NCBI GenBank assembly: GCA_027604685.1
Contig: JADHYX010000249.1
Location: 424 to 17,565 of the forward strand
Origin: Lobulomyces angularis
Lineage: Eukaryota > Chytridiomycota > Chytridiomycetes > Lobulomycetales > Lobulomycetaceae
Length of the DNA stretch: 17,142 nucleotides
Direction of reading: 5' to 3'
The notes under the pieces are model-generated. The model was not told where the DNA came from. It made no database searches and saw nothing but the letters and a program-made list of their open reading frames with translations. A program made the position numbers and the translations under genes. Below are positions 1 through 10,300 of this stretch, piece by piece; the first letter of the stretch is position 1; every line of letters starts with the position of its first letter.

Positions 1-415
1 TTTTAAACCAATTATTATAATCATAGATATATCTGTATTTATATTTTTTCCCTCTTACCGTTAATCTAAAATTTTCTGTACAAAATATTTCTTTTAAACT
101 TTCCAACAAAACTTTTAAATCTTGTGAAATTTCTTCTTCATACAATCCAATAGAGTTTTCAAGTTTCTTTTCAAAAATAAAAAAAAAAAAAAAGTAAAAT
201 AAAATAAAAATTACCAAAATATTTTCCACTACTTCTTCATAAGTTTTTGACTCCTCGACTTCAAACTCCTTCAAAAACTTTAAATTTTCTTGGTCCTCAG
301 TCCAACAAAATGAATGTCGGTAATTTACTTCCTGCAACCCCCCGAATCCTGAAACCGGTAGGTTTAAAGAAAACCTTGCTGATCTTGATACCGATGGTTT
401 GTTGCAAAGAATCAT
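1..415 (-). CDS. Unrecognised protein, 5' part only (runs off left edge)
   Basis: I do not recognise this protein. A minus-strand frame is open from about position 413 to 215. It is joined in phase 0 by a 48-nt GT-AG intron (167-214, with a long T tract before the acceptor) to a second exon, 166-1, that stays open to the window edge. The product is charged and mixed, with stretches such as KFLKEFEVEESKTYEEVV and a basic-aromatic segment (KYKYRYIYDYNNW), and no obvious membrane helix or signal peptide. The start is unresolved. The nearest ATG (415-413) is in another frame. It would connect only through a 26-nt intron at 349-374 (phase 2, AG|gttttc ... tttcag), which is shorter than any other intron here. 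The true first exon could instead lie further upstream. That this is coding is likely from the matching frames across the intron; its function is unknown. Confidence 0.5.
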   Translation of the reverse strand, partial: MILCNKPSVSRSARFSLNLPVSGFGGLQEVNYRHSFCWTEDQENLKFLKEFEVEESKTYEEVVENILVIFILFYFFFFFIFEKKLENSIGLYEEEISQDLKVLLESLKEIFCTENFRLTVRGKKYKYRYIYDYNNWFK

Positions 416-671
416 TATGTTTTTTTTTTAAATTTTTTTTATTTTTTTTAGTTAAATTTTAAATTTATTATTTTTTTTTTTTTAAACTCAGCTTAAAAAA
501 AAACCTTAAATCATGAGTTAATCTAAACAAAATTTAAGGTCAAAAAAAAAGAAAAAAAAATTTTTTATTTTTTTTCTTGCTATATTAAAGTATGGGGTAT
601 TAAATTTTTTTCTTTAACAAATGATAGAATAATTTACACTACAAATGAATTCTATAAAACAATTTTTGTGT
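416..671. other. Intergenic: 3' flank of the SET gene and upstream region of the left-edge gene
   Basis: This stretch consists almost entirely of A and T homopolymer runs. No reading frame of coding character is visible. It should hold the 3' UTR of the PHD-SET gene and the promoter, or a missed first exon, of the left-edge gene. Confidence 0.6.
564..569 (-). terminator. Possible poly(A) signal of the PHD-SET gene
   Basis: An AATAAA hexamer on the minus strand lies about 103 nt past the TAA stop. In such AT-rich DNA the hexamer occurs often by chance, so this is weak evidence. Confidence 0.3.
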
Positions 672-3600
672 TTAAGGATCCATTTGCCGGTCAACTGACC
701 ATTCTCTACGTGATTCTGGTAAAGAATATCTGTTCTGATTATCTGGATTTCTTGGACCTGCTCCTCTTCCTGGCCATCGCGGCTCACCTCGAGGATCTAT
801 GTATCTTCTCATAGGATAATGTGGATGTCGATTATCAAAAATTGGTCTATTTCGATCAGAAACTCTTTCGTTGCTCCAATCTGAGGCACCTCTGCCCACA
901 GGTATGCGATAGGGTGAGCCAAGCCTCTCACCTTCTTCACTCGATAATTCATAATCCCCTGAATTTCGAGATTCAAATTCTCGCTCATTTCTGTTATCAT
1001 AGTCTCTTTCATTTCTCAAATCGAAATCTCTATCATAGTCTCTATCATAATCGCCTCGATCTACAGTTTTTTTTTTTTTTTAATAAATATAAAATTGTTT
1101 CATTTTATACCTCGAAATCTATTGTTGCTACCTCTAAACCTATTAACACCTCTACTAAATTCACCTGGTCTACCTCTACCTGGAATTCTATCGTATCTGT
1201 TGTTATTTCTTCTATCCCATCCACTTTCGCCTCTGAAATACGGTTCCCTATCATCTAGTCTGTTTAATTCATCATGCGAATGAATCCTTGATGATCCTCC
1301 CCAATCTTTTTCTGAATTTCTGCTTCTTAAAGTGTTTCGCTGAAAAGGTCTCTCGTCTTTTGGAACATCGTATTTTCTGGTTTTAGTATTATCCGTGGCC
1401 TCTCCGGAAGTTCCTTCAAATTTCTTTGTAAGAGAAGCGTCGTTATTTAAAAACTGTGTCAACAAATTTTTGTCTGTAGACATTGGGATATCCATCACAT
1501 CACTTAAAGCCGAAGGTGCCGTTGTTATTGGTGAACTTTTTTTCGGATTAGAAGAGGTTGATGAACGATGTTCAGCAGAGCGCTGTTCAGAAACGGAATG
1601 ACCGGAATGTTGTCGCTGAGGGGTATGCTCTAAACTTAACTCATTTTGAGATCGCTGTTGCTGGTGCTGGTGCATAGGTAAAACTCTTGGTATCTCTGCG
1701 ACCGATGATCGATTTGGTAAATCTAAACTTCCATGCCGTTGTATATCGGTAGCACTATGTGATAGTCTAGAAAAATTCGAAAGCGAAGGGTTAGGTGTCT
1801 TTACGAGATTCAGAGGTGATTGATGCAATAACTCGGCATCCTTTTGGTCTTCATTAGTGATACTACTATTACCATCATTAAGTAAAGTTACATTTAATTT
1901 CGGTAGAGAAACAGGGTCAGCAACTACCGATTTTCCAGTTTTAAAAACATTATTACTTTCATCAGTTGATTTAAGAGGAGAAGTAATAGAATCGTTGTTT
2001 TTTGAAGTTTCATTAAAAAGAGGAGCAAATAACTTCTCAGGAACTTTAACCAGCTGAGTGGGTTCATCTATTGCCATTTTTTTCTCTAAATTTTTTGCAA
2101 AAGAAAAAGGTTGCACAGGAAAGTATCCAACATCTTCTGGCTCTAGTTCCTTTGGAGAATTCACAACAGGTAAATTCAAATTTTCACTTTTAGGTTTTTC
2201 TGACAAGACGGTTCCTGGTTCTGAAATTAAATTATTTGAAGAAGTTTGCAAGGACAAGCCTTTTTTTAGCATAAAATCTTTTAAAGAAACAACTTTTTTA
2301 ATATTAACTGGTGGATTAGTTAAGGCAGGTTCTGCTTCATCTTTTGCATCTACATTCCCCTTTTTATCTGGTAAATTTGTTGCATCACAGGTGGTAACAG
2401 ATTGTGCCGTAGCACTTAACGATTTATCAGAAAACTTCTCTGCATGCGATCTTGACTCTAAGTATTCACCAAGTCGTATTTTTTTTGGCTGAGGAATACA
2501 TTCCTTCAATTCAGTGTTGCTATCCTTAGTGTTCGAATTGCTCTCCTTAATATCTAACGCATCATTCTTATTAGACTCACTTCTATATTTTGTTTCTGCT
2601 TCATTAAAGGATGAGGGAACTGCTTCGTTATTTGGGGAAGTCAATTGTGTCTCATTTTTTAATAAACTTTCTTTTTGCAACTTTTTTAACCATATCTGTT
2701 AGAAGGTAAAATATAAATAAGTTTTTCTTTCTGTTAAAAAACCTTTTTCATGGCTCCAACATCTTTTTCCAACTTATTAAAGCAAGTGTTAGATTGCCCT
2801 TCTAAATGCTTAACATTTTTTAAATCAGAAGTCATTGGTTGGAGTTCATAACTGAGAAAAGGAGTAACGGCTTCACAGTTTGGTGTTATCCTTGCCTGCT
2901 TTATAATGCACAATTTCTCATTTTTACATACACAAGAATGGTATAAAACATTGTAGGGACCTTTACTACAATCAATCACTACTTCTTCAGTAGCTTTGAT
3001 TAATTTTGTTGAAAAAATGCAAAGTTTGAGTTGATCCCATGGTTTCAAATAATTTAATTTGCTCCGAGAAGTATCTCCCTCCTCATCTTGTGAAATAATA
3101 AAAACTGTCCTTAGCTCTGCATTACATAAATACTCTACCATTGGATCTCCACCACAATATGACCGGACGAATCGTCCGTCTGCTGACCCAATTTTCCGAG
3201 AATCAACAACTACCTGATTTTGCAGAAAACTTCCGTTTCTTGAAAAAATTTTAGCGGGATGCATGAACACATATGGTGGAATTAAAAATTTTGGTTTATC
3301 AGTATAATTCCCTTCCTTTAAAAATTCATTGTTTACAATGTATCCTCCAACATCAGAAAAAAAACTTAAAGTACCATTTATCTATTTAAAAACATCATCA
3401 ATTTAAAAAAATTCAAAAATCAAAAAAATAATACTTCACCTCAGAAATCAGACCTTTGGGAACAATATTGCTAGTACAAAAAAGGCCAGATTGATCGGTA
3501 TCAGAATATTCAATTTCTTCTACAGTAACTAAACCAAGGATTGATTCGAAAGCTTCTTGATCAATAACTATTGGGTGAAAATTCAAATTGTCCTCACATT

Positions 3601-4572
3601 TTTCTTCTGGCGAGTCTTCAAAAAATGTCCATCCAACTTTACCACCCCACGGTAACACTGAACTGTTTTCATTTTCGCCTACACTGTTTGAAATTTGAAG
3701 AATTTCGTTTTGCAACTTTTTGCAAACTGCTGTGATTAAATTTTCTATGTCTCGGTTTAAAAATCTATTAGAAAAAGCAAATTGTCGATCGTTCTTGTAC
3801 ATCTGATATTGTTCTTGATACAAATCATCGAACTTTATAGATGATCCATCTCGAGTTAAATAATTTTCTGAGCTAAAATTTTTATTATAATCTTTTATAT
3901 TATCTAAAATAGCATCTAATTCCATCGAAAATAAAGTAGGCGATTTATTATTTTCAAGGTTATAAGAGGAATCATTAAAGGAAACTGCATTTCTTTCATT
4001 AAAATATTGCAGCACAGTTGGGTTATCGTCATCCAGCGATCCAGGTGATTCAACACCAAAATCAGCTTTTTTTTTGAAAGGTTTCATCGACTTTCTGGAG
4101 TTCTGATCTTGATCTTCTTTTATACTTCTTTTTGTAAAAGTGGGAGAAGTTAAATTTAAGTCTTCGTCATCTTTACCCGAAAATCTACTATCTCTTTCTT
4201 TTCTTTTTGGTTTCTTTGGAGAAATCCTCTGCTCCTTATCTTTCCTAACATATGACCTTCTCGGTTTGTCCGTTTTAGCTTTTCTTCTATTGTCCATTTG
4301 AATTCCTACCGCTCTCTAGCCTCTAAGTAAATTAATTTCAAGAAAAGCACAAAACTTACTGTAACATCCATATTCCTTGGTTTACACTGCTCACAGTAGT
4401 ATAGCTCAGGTTCTTTTTCACCATCCAAAACACATTCAACATGTTGCCAAACAAAACCTAAAAGAAATCAAAATTTATAACTTTTTTTAATGATACAGGT
4501 TTCGCATTGAATTGAGTATCCGTCGTCATCTGTAATACCACAAATACATCTAATTTGATCACTGACACTCAT
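672..4572 (-). CDS. SET3: Set3/MLL5-type PHD-SET chromatin protein with RG-rich tail
   Basis: Exons are 4572-4497, 4457-4360, 4315-3440, 3381-2743, 2695-1111 and 1060-672, giving 1220 aa. The PHD finger spans residues 9-50 with a complete C4HC3 zinc set (RCICG, QCETCFVWQHVEC, YYCEQC), nearly identical in form to Set3/MLL5 PHD fingers, which bind H3K4me3. A basic linker (about 60-115) follows. The SET-like domain is at about 325-490 (GLFCTSNIVPKGLISE, DSRKIGSADGRFVRSYC). The usual NHSCxPN motif reads RSYCGGDP and the late catalytic Tyr is absent (EEVVIDC), so methyltransferase activity is unlikely, as in the Set3/UpSET group. Family members anchor a histone deacetylase complex (Set3C) in the nucleus. 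Residues 564-1220 are Ser/Asn-rich and end in an Arg/Gly/Asp/Tyr-rich tail. The intron at 2696-2742 has a weak donor (AAG|gttttt). If it is not used, the protein would stop at position 2734. Confidence 0.86.
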
Positions 4573-4901
4573 AAATATAATTTATAAAAAATTTAAATAC
4601 AATCAGTTCCCAAAAAAATGAATTTGAAAGAAGATGGAAAATTGTGTCACCAAAAATTAATTTATGAGTTTCAACTTAAATTACAATAAAACCAATATTA
4701 ATTTAGTAAACTCAAATTAAAAATATATTTTTTTCAAATATTAAGTCAGCCGAATTTTTTTAACTTTTTTCTCCTCCAATTTTCTCTATTTAATTGGAAT
4801 ATTCACTTTTTAAAGTAGCTCAGATTTTGTTTTTACTACACTTTAACAGAAGCAATTAATTCAAAATAAAATTCAAAGAAAATAACTTTTTTCATTTTTA
4901 A
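4573..4901. promoter_or_regulatory. Divergent promoter between the SET3-like and STE50-like genes
   Basis: These 329 bp separate two divergent start codons, so they must hold both promoters and both 5' UTRs. The sequence is AT-rich, with TATA-like stretches just before the SET3-like ATG (around 4573-4590). It holds three CCAAT motifs: CCAAT at 4692-4696 and 4776-4780, and ATTGG at 4793-4797. The last two face each other 12 nt apart. No reading frame of coding character is seen. Confidence 0.6.
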
Positions 4902-6929
4902 ATGGATCAATGGAGTAAGCATCAAGTCGCTGAGTGGATATCATCTCTAGGATTTGATTTTTTTACCGAACAAATTTTGGGTAAAGTTAGATTTTATTTT
5001 CACTGATCTTATTAATATTATATAAAAATTAAACGAAAAGAAAATGATATTTCAGGACAAGTGTTATTACATGCGAACCATGATTTATTAAAGGAACTTC
5101 AAATAACTTCAGTCGGGCAAAGAATTTCTATACTAAAAGCAATTTACAACTTGAAAATTACTCAGGGTTTACCTGTCGACTTTGATGATTACATTCCAGA
5201 AAGTGAATTTTTTTTTTTCAATTTAACTTTAATTTTTTCTAAAAATTATTGTTACGTTTCATTTTTTTAGCTGCAACTTTAGAGCAGGCTCCTCGTGAAG
5301 GATGGTCCTTAAATAAGAGAAAAAGTAGATTACCAGCAGAAGATTATGTGCGATTGGAAAATATGGTCAAAGACAGAGGTATGGTTGCTACAAAAACTAT
5401 ATGTATAAATATATATTATTTTAGATCAAGCTATAACTATACTCACTAGAGAAGTAAATCGTTTAAATACGGATTTGTCAAACTTAAAAAATGAGCTTGC
5501 ACCTGTTTGGACATTAGTGAAGGAATATAAAGTATGGTATTTGAACATTCCTTCATTAAAATTTCATTTAGACTTTTCAACAAAAATCGGAGCAAAAAAA
5601 AAAAGCCTCCTCATCAAAGTCCTCCAAATTTTCAAATTCTTCATCATCTCCTTCTCCACCTGCATCTGTAATTAATGCGTCGTCTTCAAAATCTCCCTCC
5701 AAAACGTTAGCGAATCAAATACCATCATCACCTTCTGCCAAAAGAACAACTTCAATTAAACCCGCTACTATTTCTTCTAATAGAGCATTAAATAATCAAT
5801 CTAAAATGTCACCTATTGACTATGTGGATTCTCCAGCTACATCTGTATTGTGATATTTTTCTTTTTATTAAAATTTTTGTGAAAAATTGAAGGTAAATCC
5901 TCTTTCCGATAATGTCGGAGCGATTAGAATATATGGTGACAAACTATTGAATAGAGAAAATGAATCATATAAAAGCTTTCGAGTTTCTATGGAAGATACG
6001 TGCTCTACAATTTTACCAACAGTTTTAAAGAAATATAAAATTGAAGCTGATTTTCATAATTACGCTTTGTTTATTCAGCATAAAGGACAAGGTTTTATAT
6101 TTTAATATTGTTAACTGAAAATTTATTTATTTTTTTTAAACAGAGGAATGTTTAAGTTTGAATGAAAAACCGTTACAATACTTTAATTCGCTAAAAGACT
6201 CGGATGGGGACACTGTATTTGTTTTGAAACACATTAAACAAGTGCATCCTACCTTAAGAAACGAAGCTACGGCAGTGACAAACTCCTTGCCTAAGAAATT
6301 GGATTATTCTGCATCCGACAGTTCATCACGATCAAACCTTCAAGTTTCTAATAATGGGAATGCTTCAAGGTCATCATCTATAAAAACAGCATTAGGGAGT
6401 AATTCTACCTTAGCCTCTGGACGTGGAGGAACAACTTCTACCATTGTTGCGATATATGAATACAAAGCAAATCGTGAGGATGAGTTAGATGTAGCTATCG
6501 GTGATAAATTTAACATAATTAATAGAGAAGTCGGCTGGTGTTTCGTAGAAAAAAGTAACGGATCAAAAGGGTGGGTACCAACTGGATGCTTACATGAAAG
6601 CGATGAGCGGGATGGAACTGGCAGTCAAAATCCTTTGAAAGGTGTCGGCCTAGAAGATTATAACAAAATTTCTCATAATGAATTAAGTATTAAACGAGGG
6701 GATGTTTTAATTATACACAAGAAATTTCAGCACTGGTTTCTGGCGGAATGTGGTACAGAGAGAGGTTGGGTGCCTAGTTGTTATGTTTCCATAGAAAGTG
6801 AGACAGAAAATGAATGTAAGTTGGAAATTAAAATGTTTTTTTTGCATATTTTTATTTATTTCACTAATATCTTAAAATATTTTCTTTCCAGTAACAACCT
6901 TTGTAGAGGAAGATTCCGAATTTAATTGA
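4902..6929 (+). CDS. STE50: Ste50/Ubc2-type MAPK adaptor: SAM-RA-SH3-SH3
   Basis: Exons are 4902-4980, 5056-5202, 5271-5378, 5425-5531, 5572-5844, 5893-6091, 6144-6815 and 6892-6929, giving 540 aa. The SAM domain is at residues 2-70 (WSKHQVAEWISSLGF, then LLHANHDLLKELQI and VGQRISILKAIYNLK). A coiled coil follows at about 112-147 (ITILTREVNRLNTDLSNLKN), then a Ser/Pro-rich linker at 150-238. The Ras-association-like domain is at 239-337 (GAIRIYGDKL, ending DTVFVLKHIK). The first SH3 is at 405-455 (IVAIYEYKANREDELDV, GWVPTGCL) and the second at 470-520 (GLEDY, ELSIKRGD, HWFLAECGTERGWVPSCYV). In known fungi Ste50 links Ste11-type MAPKKK to Cdc42/Ras signalling in pheromone, filamentation and osmostress pathways. 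Yeast Ste50 has only SAM and RA; the SAM-RA-SH3-SH3 order is that of Ustilago Ubc2. Position 4902 is the first ATG giving a complete SAM domain. All eight exons join in frame. Confidence 0.9.
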
Positions 6930-7384
6930 TATGATTGTAATTGTAATTCAAAAACAGAATAATTTTTTTTAATATGGCTACTTAAATAGATATAATAATG
7001 AAGATACTTTTTTAAAAATAAAAGTTTTTACTTAATTTTTAATATTAAACGTTTGAAAATAAATTGGCCAAATTAAGGAAATTTGTAATTTGTTGTTTTA
7101 AGGCATAAGCGATATTTTTGAAAAAGGTCAGTTTTCCCCAGTTTATTTTGTTACAGCAAAAATGGATAATTACTAGTAAATTTATTTTTTTTTATTAAAT
7201 TGTTTTAATGAACTTTGTTAATAGCATTGAATTCTATTTTATTTTCTAAAAATTCAAAATAAATTAATTATCATCTCCAATACCTATGATATATCGTGTC
7301 TTAATAAACTCTAAGATTTAAAAGTTTTAACTACAATTTTTAATTACAATTTATATTAAAATTTTGAGCATTTTAGTAATTGCT
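6930..7384. other. Convergent intergenic region (STE50-like / transporter 3' ends)
   Basis: These 455 AT-rich bases lie between two converging stop codons. I see no gene, RNA or repeat here beyond A/T runs and a likely poly(A) signal for the upstream gene. Confidence 0.6.
7017..7022 (+). terminator. Likely poly(A) signal of the STE50-like gene
   Basis: An AATAAA hexamer lies 88 nt past the TGA stop, a normal distance for a fungal 3' UTR. The AT-rich background makes the match only suggestive. Confidence 0.4.
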
Positions 7385-10300
7385 TTATTGTTTACTCATT
7401 GTTGGCCCAACAATATTCCAAATAATATTAACAGCAGTTACAAGTGTAGTGATATATAAACAGCAAACTGCTACATTTTTAGAACTAACTCGATTTGTAA
7501 CAAATTTAGGTAAACATCTAAAAGTACTAGTTGTAATATACAAAGTTTCCATGGGTAAGGATTGCCTTCTGTAAACAAGTGGAGAAGGTGCCAGAGGCAA
7601 CTTCCCAGAAGTTTGGTTAGCTCTGAAAAAAAGGAAGACATTTATTTTTAAATTATTTGAAAAAAAAATAATATTTGTACCTTTCCCCATTTTCATTCAA
7701 ATCATCAGATTCCCATTTATCAAAAAAAAATTTTGGTTCATCTTGAGGAGGAGTAATAATGATATCAGGAATAACAAAATTATTTTTAACCACTTTTTCA
7801 CTTAAGACATTTTGTAAATTTTTTATAGATGTAAGTCCTAAACCGCTTCCCGGTACCCTTTTTTCAGAATTTTTTCTTTCTTCATCCTCGGTCGATGGAT
7901 CAGGAACATCTTCAAACAAGAAAAAGTCCAAATTATCTCCACTTATTTCTAAGTCTTTTTCAACATTAACAGTACTCTCTGGTATATAGTTTAAATCTTT
8001 GTTCAAAATATTAAAAATTTCATTTTGCTTTGTAAACTCTGATGCAGAAAAATGTTCAGAAACTGTTATTACAGGTAATTCAAGTTCACCACTATTGTTT
8101 AACGATTCATTCGAGTTGCCTTCTGCTCCAAGTTTTGACTTTTTCCCATTCTTTAAGTTTCGCCACTTTGAAGTTGTCTTCTCAATTTGACTCTCAATAT
8201 CCATTGATTCAAAATTGTTATTTAACGCAGGCATACTGCCTTTATATTCTTGATATTCCGATTGCAGTGATTTTTTTAACTTATTCCATGTTAAGCTTGC
8301 AGAATTAAATATATTTGAATCACTTAATGGATCAAAAAATGCTTCATTGGTATTCTGAGGTAGCTCTATCCTTTTTTTAGTTCCATTTTTACTACCCTGT
8401 TGTTTTATACTCCAGTTAGAATTAGGCAAAGAATTTTTTGGGGAGCTTTTGGGTGAACCTTTTGGTGATACTTTTGCAGAAGTTTTAGGAGATTGTTTGG
8501 ATGAACCTGGAGGGCTGACATTAAAAAATTTATTATTTTGATCATGGTTTAAACTGCCCGAAATGGATGATCCCATTGATTCAGAACTGGGTTGCTTTTC
8601 CACTTTAAAAGAGGTGGATGGTCTTGATTGATTAATTGAGATAAAAGATGATAAGTTTCCATCAGAACCTACATTTTCCTTACTTTCCTGAAATGAAAGG
8701 ACAGAATTTTTACTAGAGGAAACGGAATTTTTACTTTCGTTGTAAGAATTCATTGAACTCTTGCTTCCCGTTTGAGATGTTACAGAACTTTTACTTCCAG
8801 TTGGGGAATTTTTTCCTGCGTTTGATTGATTTTTGCCGAAAGCTGTAGTGGATGAGGCTAAGTTGTTATTTTGCTGACCAATGTTTGAAAATGCTGGTGA
8901 AGCTGGTAAACAATCCATACTTAATGAAGTTCTTCGATTGATTGGAACAGCAAGAAACATTGGTGGTACATCAGTAGTTAGCTTTTGTAAAGCTAACATA
9001 CCTTTTTTTTTTTCTATCGAATACGCGCTAGCTGATCCTCTTCTTTGTCCCATTGGTATAGCCAAAGTAGTAGTAGAAACTGGATTTGATTCTACGTTAG
9101 ATTTCTGATGGGGAATGCGATCATTTTCCTTTATCATCGCTAACCTTTCCTCTTCCATAACTTTTTTCATAACCTCGTCAGAGCTTCTGCGTTTTTGTGG
9201 AACTCCAAGTAAACTCGCATCATGAGCAGGCCTTTTAAAAGTAACTAATTTTTCTGTAGGAATTTCAACTTCGGCAGTTACTACAATAGATGGTAAAACA
9301 ACATCCACTTCAAATTTTTCAGTTTCAGCTACTTTAGTTTTTTCTTTTTCAATCATCCCAGCTTCCCCAAAAAAGCCATCAAGGTTTTTTTTTATAAACT
9401 TTGCTTTTCCAACAGTTCCATTTTCCTTTTTGTCTACCCAGTTTTTAATGGATTGGCTCTGGAAGTGAATTTTTTTCAATAAACTTTTCTGTTTTTTTGA
9501 TAAAAATCTATTCTTATTATATTCTTTTCTGAATGTATGGCATTTTATATAAATTAAAGTAGGAACAATAAAATTCGCAGTGGAAACAAATAAAATTGAA
9601 CTCCAATTTTGAATAAACTGTAGTTGGGATCCCTTTAATAGACATGTTAATATCCAGGGTAGAACATAAGCAATAAAGCTAGAAACTCCTACAATTTCAA
9701 GAAAATTTTAATTTTCATTTTTTTTTTTTTTTATAATTAAAATATTGATCTTTCACTTACGCTTGCTGAATACATCGTTTTGAGCGAGATTATCTCCCGA
9801 AACAATTAATGATACTGGTATACTGGGTAGTAACATTATAATCGAAAAACCAAAAATTGAAATCTTAGTTAAACTTTGCGGCAAACCATAGTGTGATAAT
9901 ACTGGAAGAATATTTCCATTACCTTCCAATAAAAAAGAGGTTGGAAATGCTAATGCAGCTATAGTTAATTTTTAGAATTAAGAACTCTATTAATTTTTTC
10001 ATATTGTTACGGATAATTCCTAATATTAAGTAAAGCGTAGTTGCAGCAATTGAAGAAGTCCAAATTGTAGTTTGTATATTTACATCTCTTTTCTAATTCA
10101 TTTTTAAAATTATAAGTAGAATGTAGCTTACTTTTAAATTTATCCAACTTGGTACCACAAAGGTATAAGCTAAACTTAACATAATCGTTCCCGTAATATT
10201 CTCTACTCCTGAACCAATTGCCGGTATATGGGTTATTTCATGAGGAGGGCTGTTTACGGAATCTCCAAAAATATATATAATTGCACATATAATCCACTGA

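Noticed and set aside
247..462. Plus-strand open frame of 71 codons near the left end
   Set aside because: It ends in a homopolymer-driven Phe/Leu tail and lies antisense to a better-supported minus-strand exon pair.
821..1258. Plus-strand open frame of 145 codons
   Set aside because: It is antisense to the RG-rich tail of the Set3-like gene, runs through its intron and has a compositional, low-complexity product.
2058..2492. Plus-strand open frame of 144 codons
   Set aside because: It is a shadow of the long Set3-like exon 5. It has no known motif and no promoter context.
2696..2742. Splitting the PHD-SET part and the Ser-rich/RG-rich part into two genes
   Set aside because: There is no ATG at the start of the second part in its frame, a phase-0 intron joins them, and the gap would be only 47 nt. 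The donor is weak, so some doubt remains.
7653..9479. The long polar frame as an independent gene
   Set aside because: The frame continues upstream without a stop into two transporter helices (9688-9570) and joins a last-helix exon downstream, so it belongs to the transporter.
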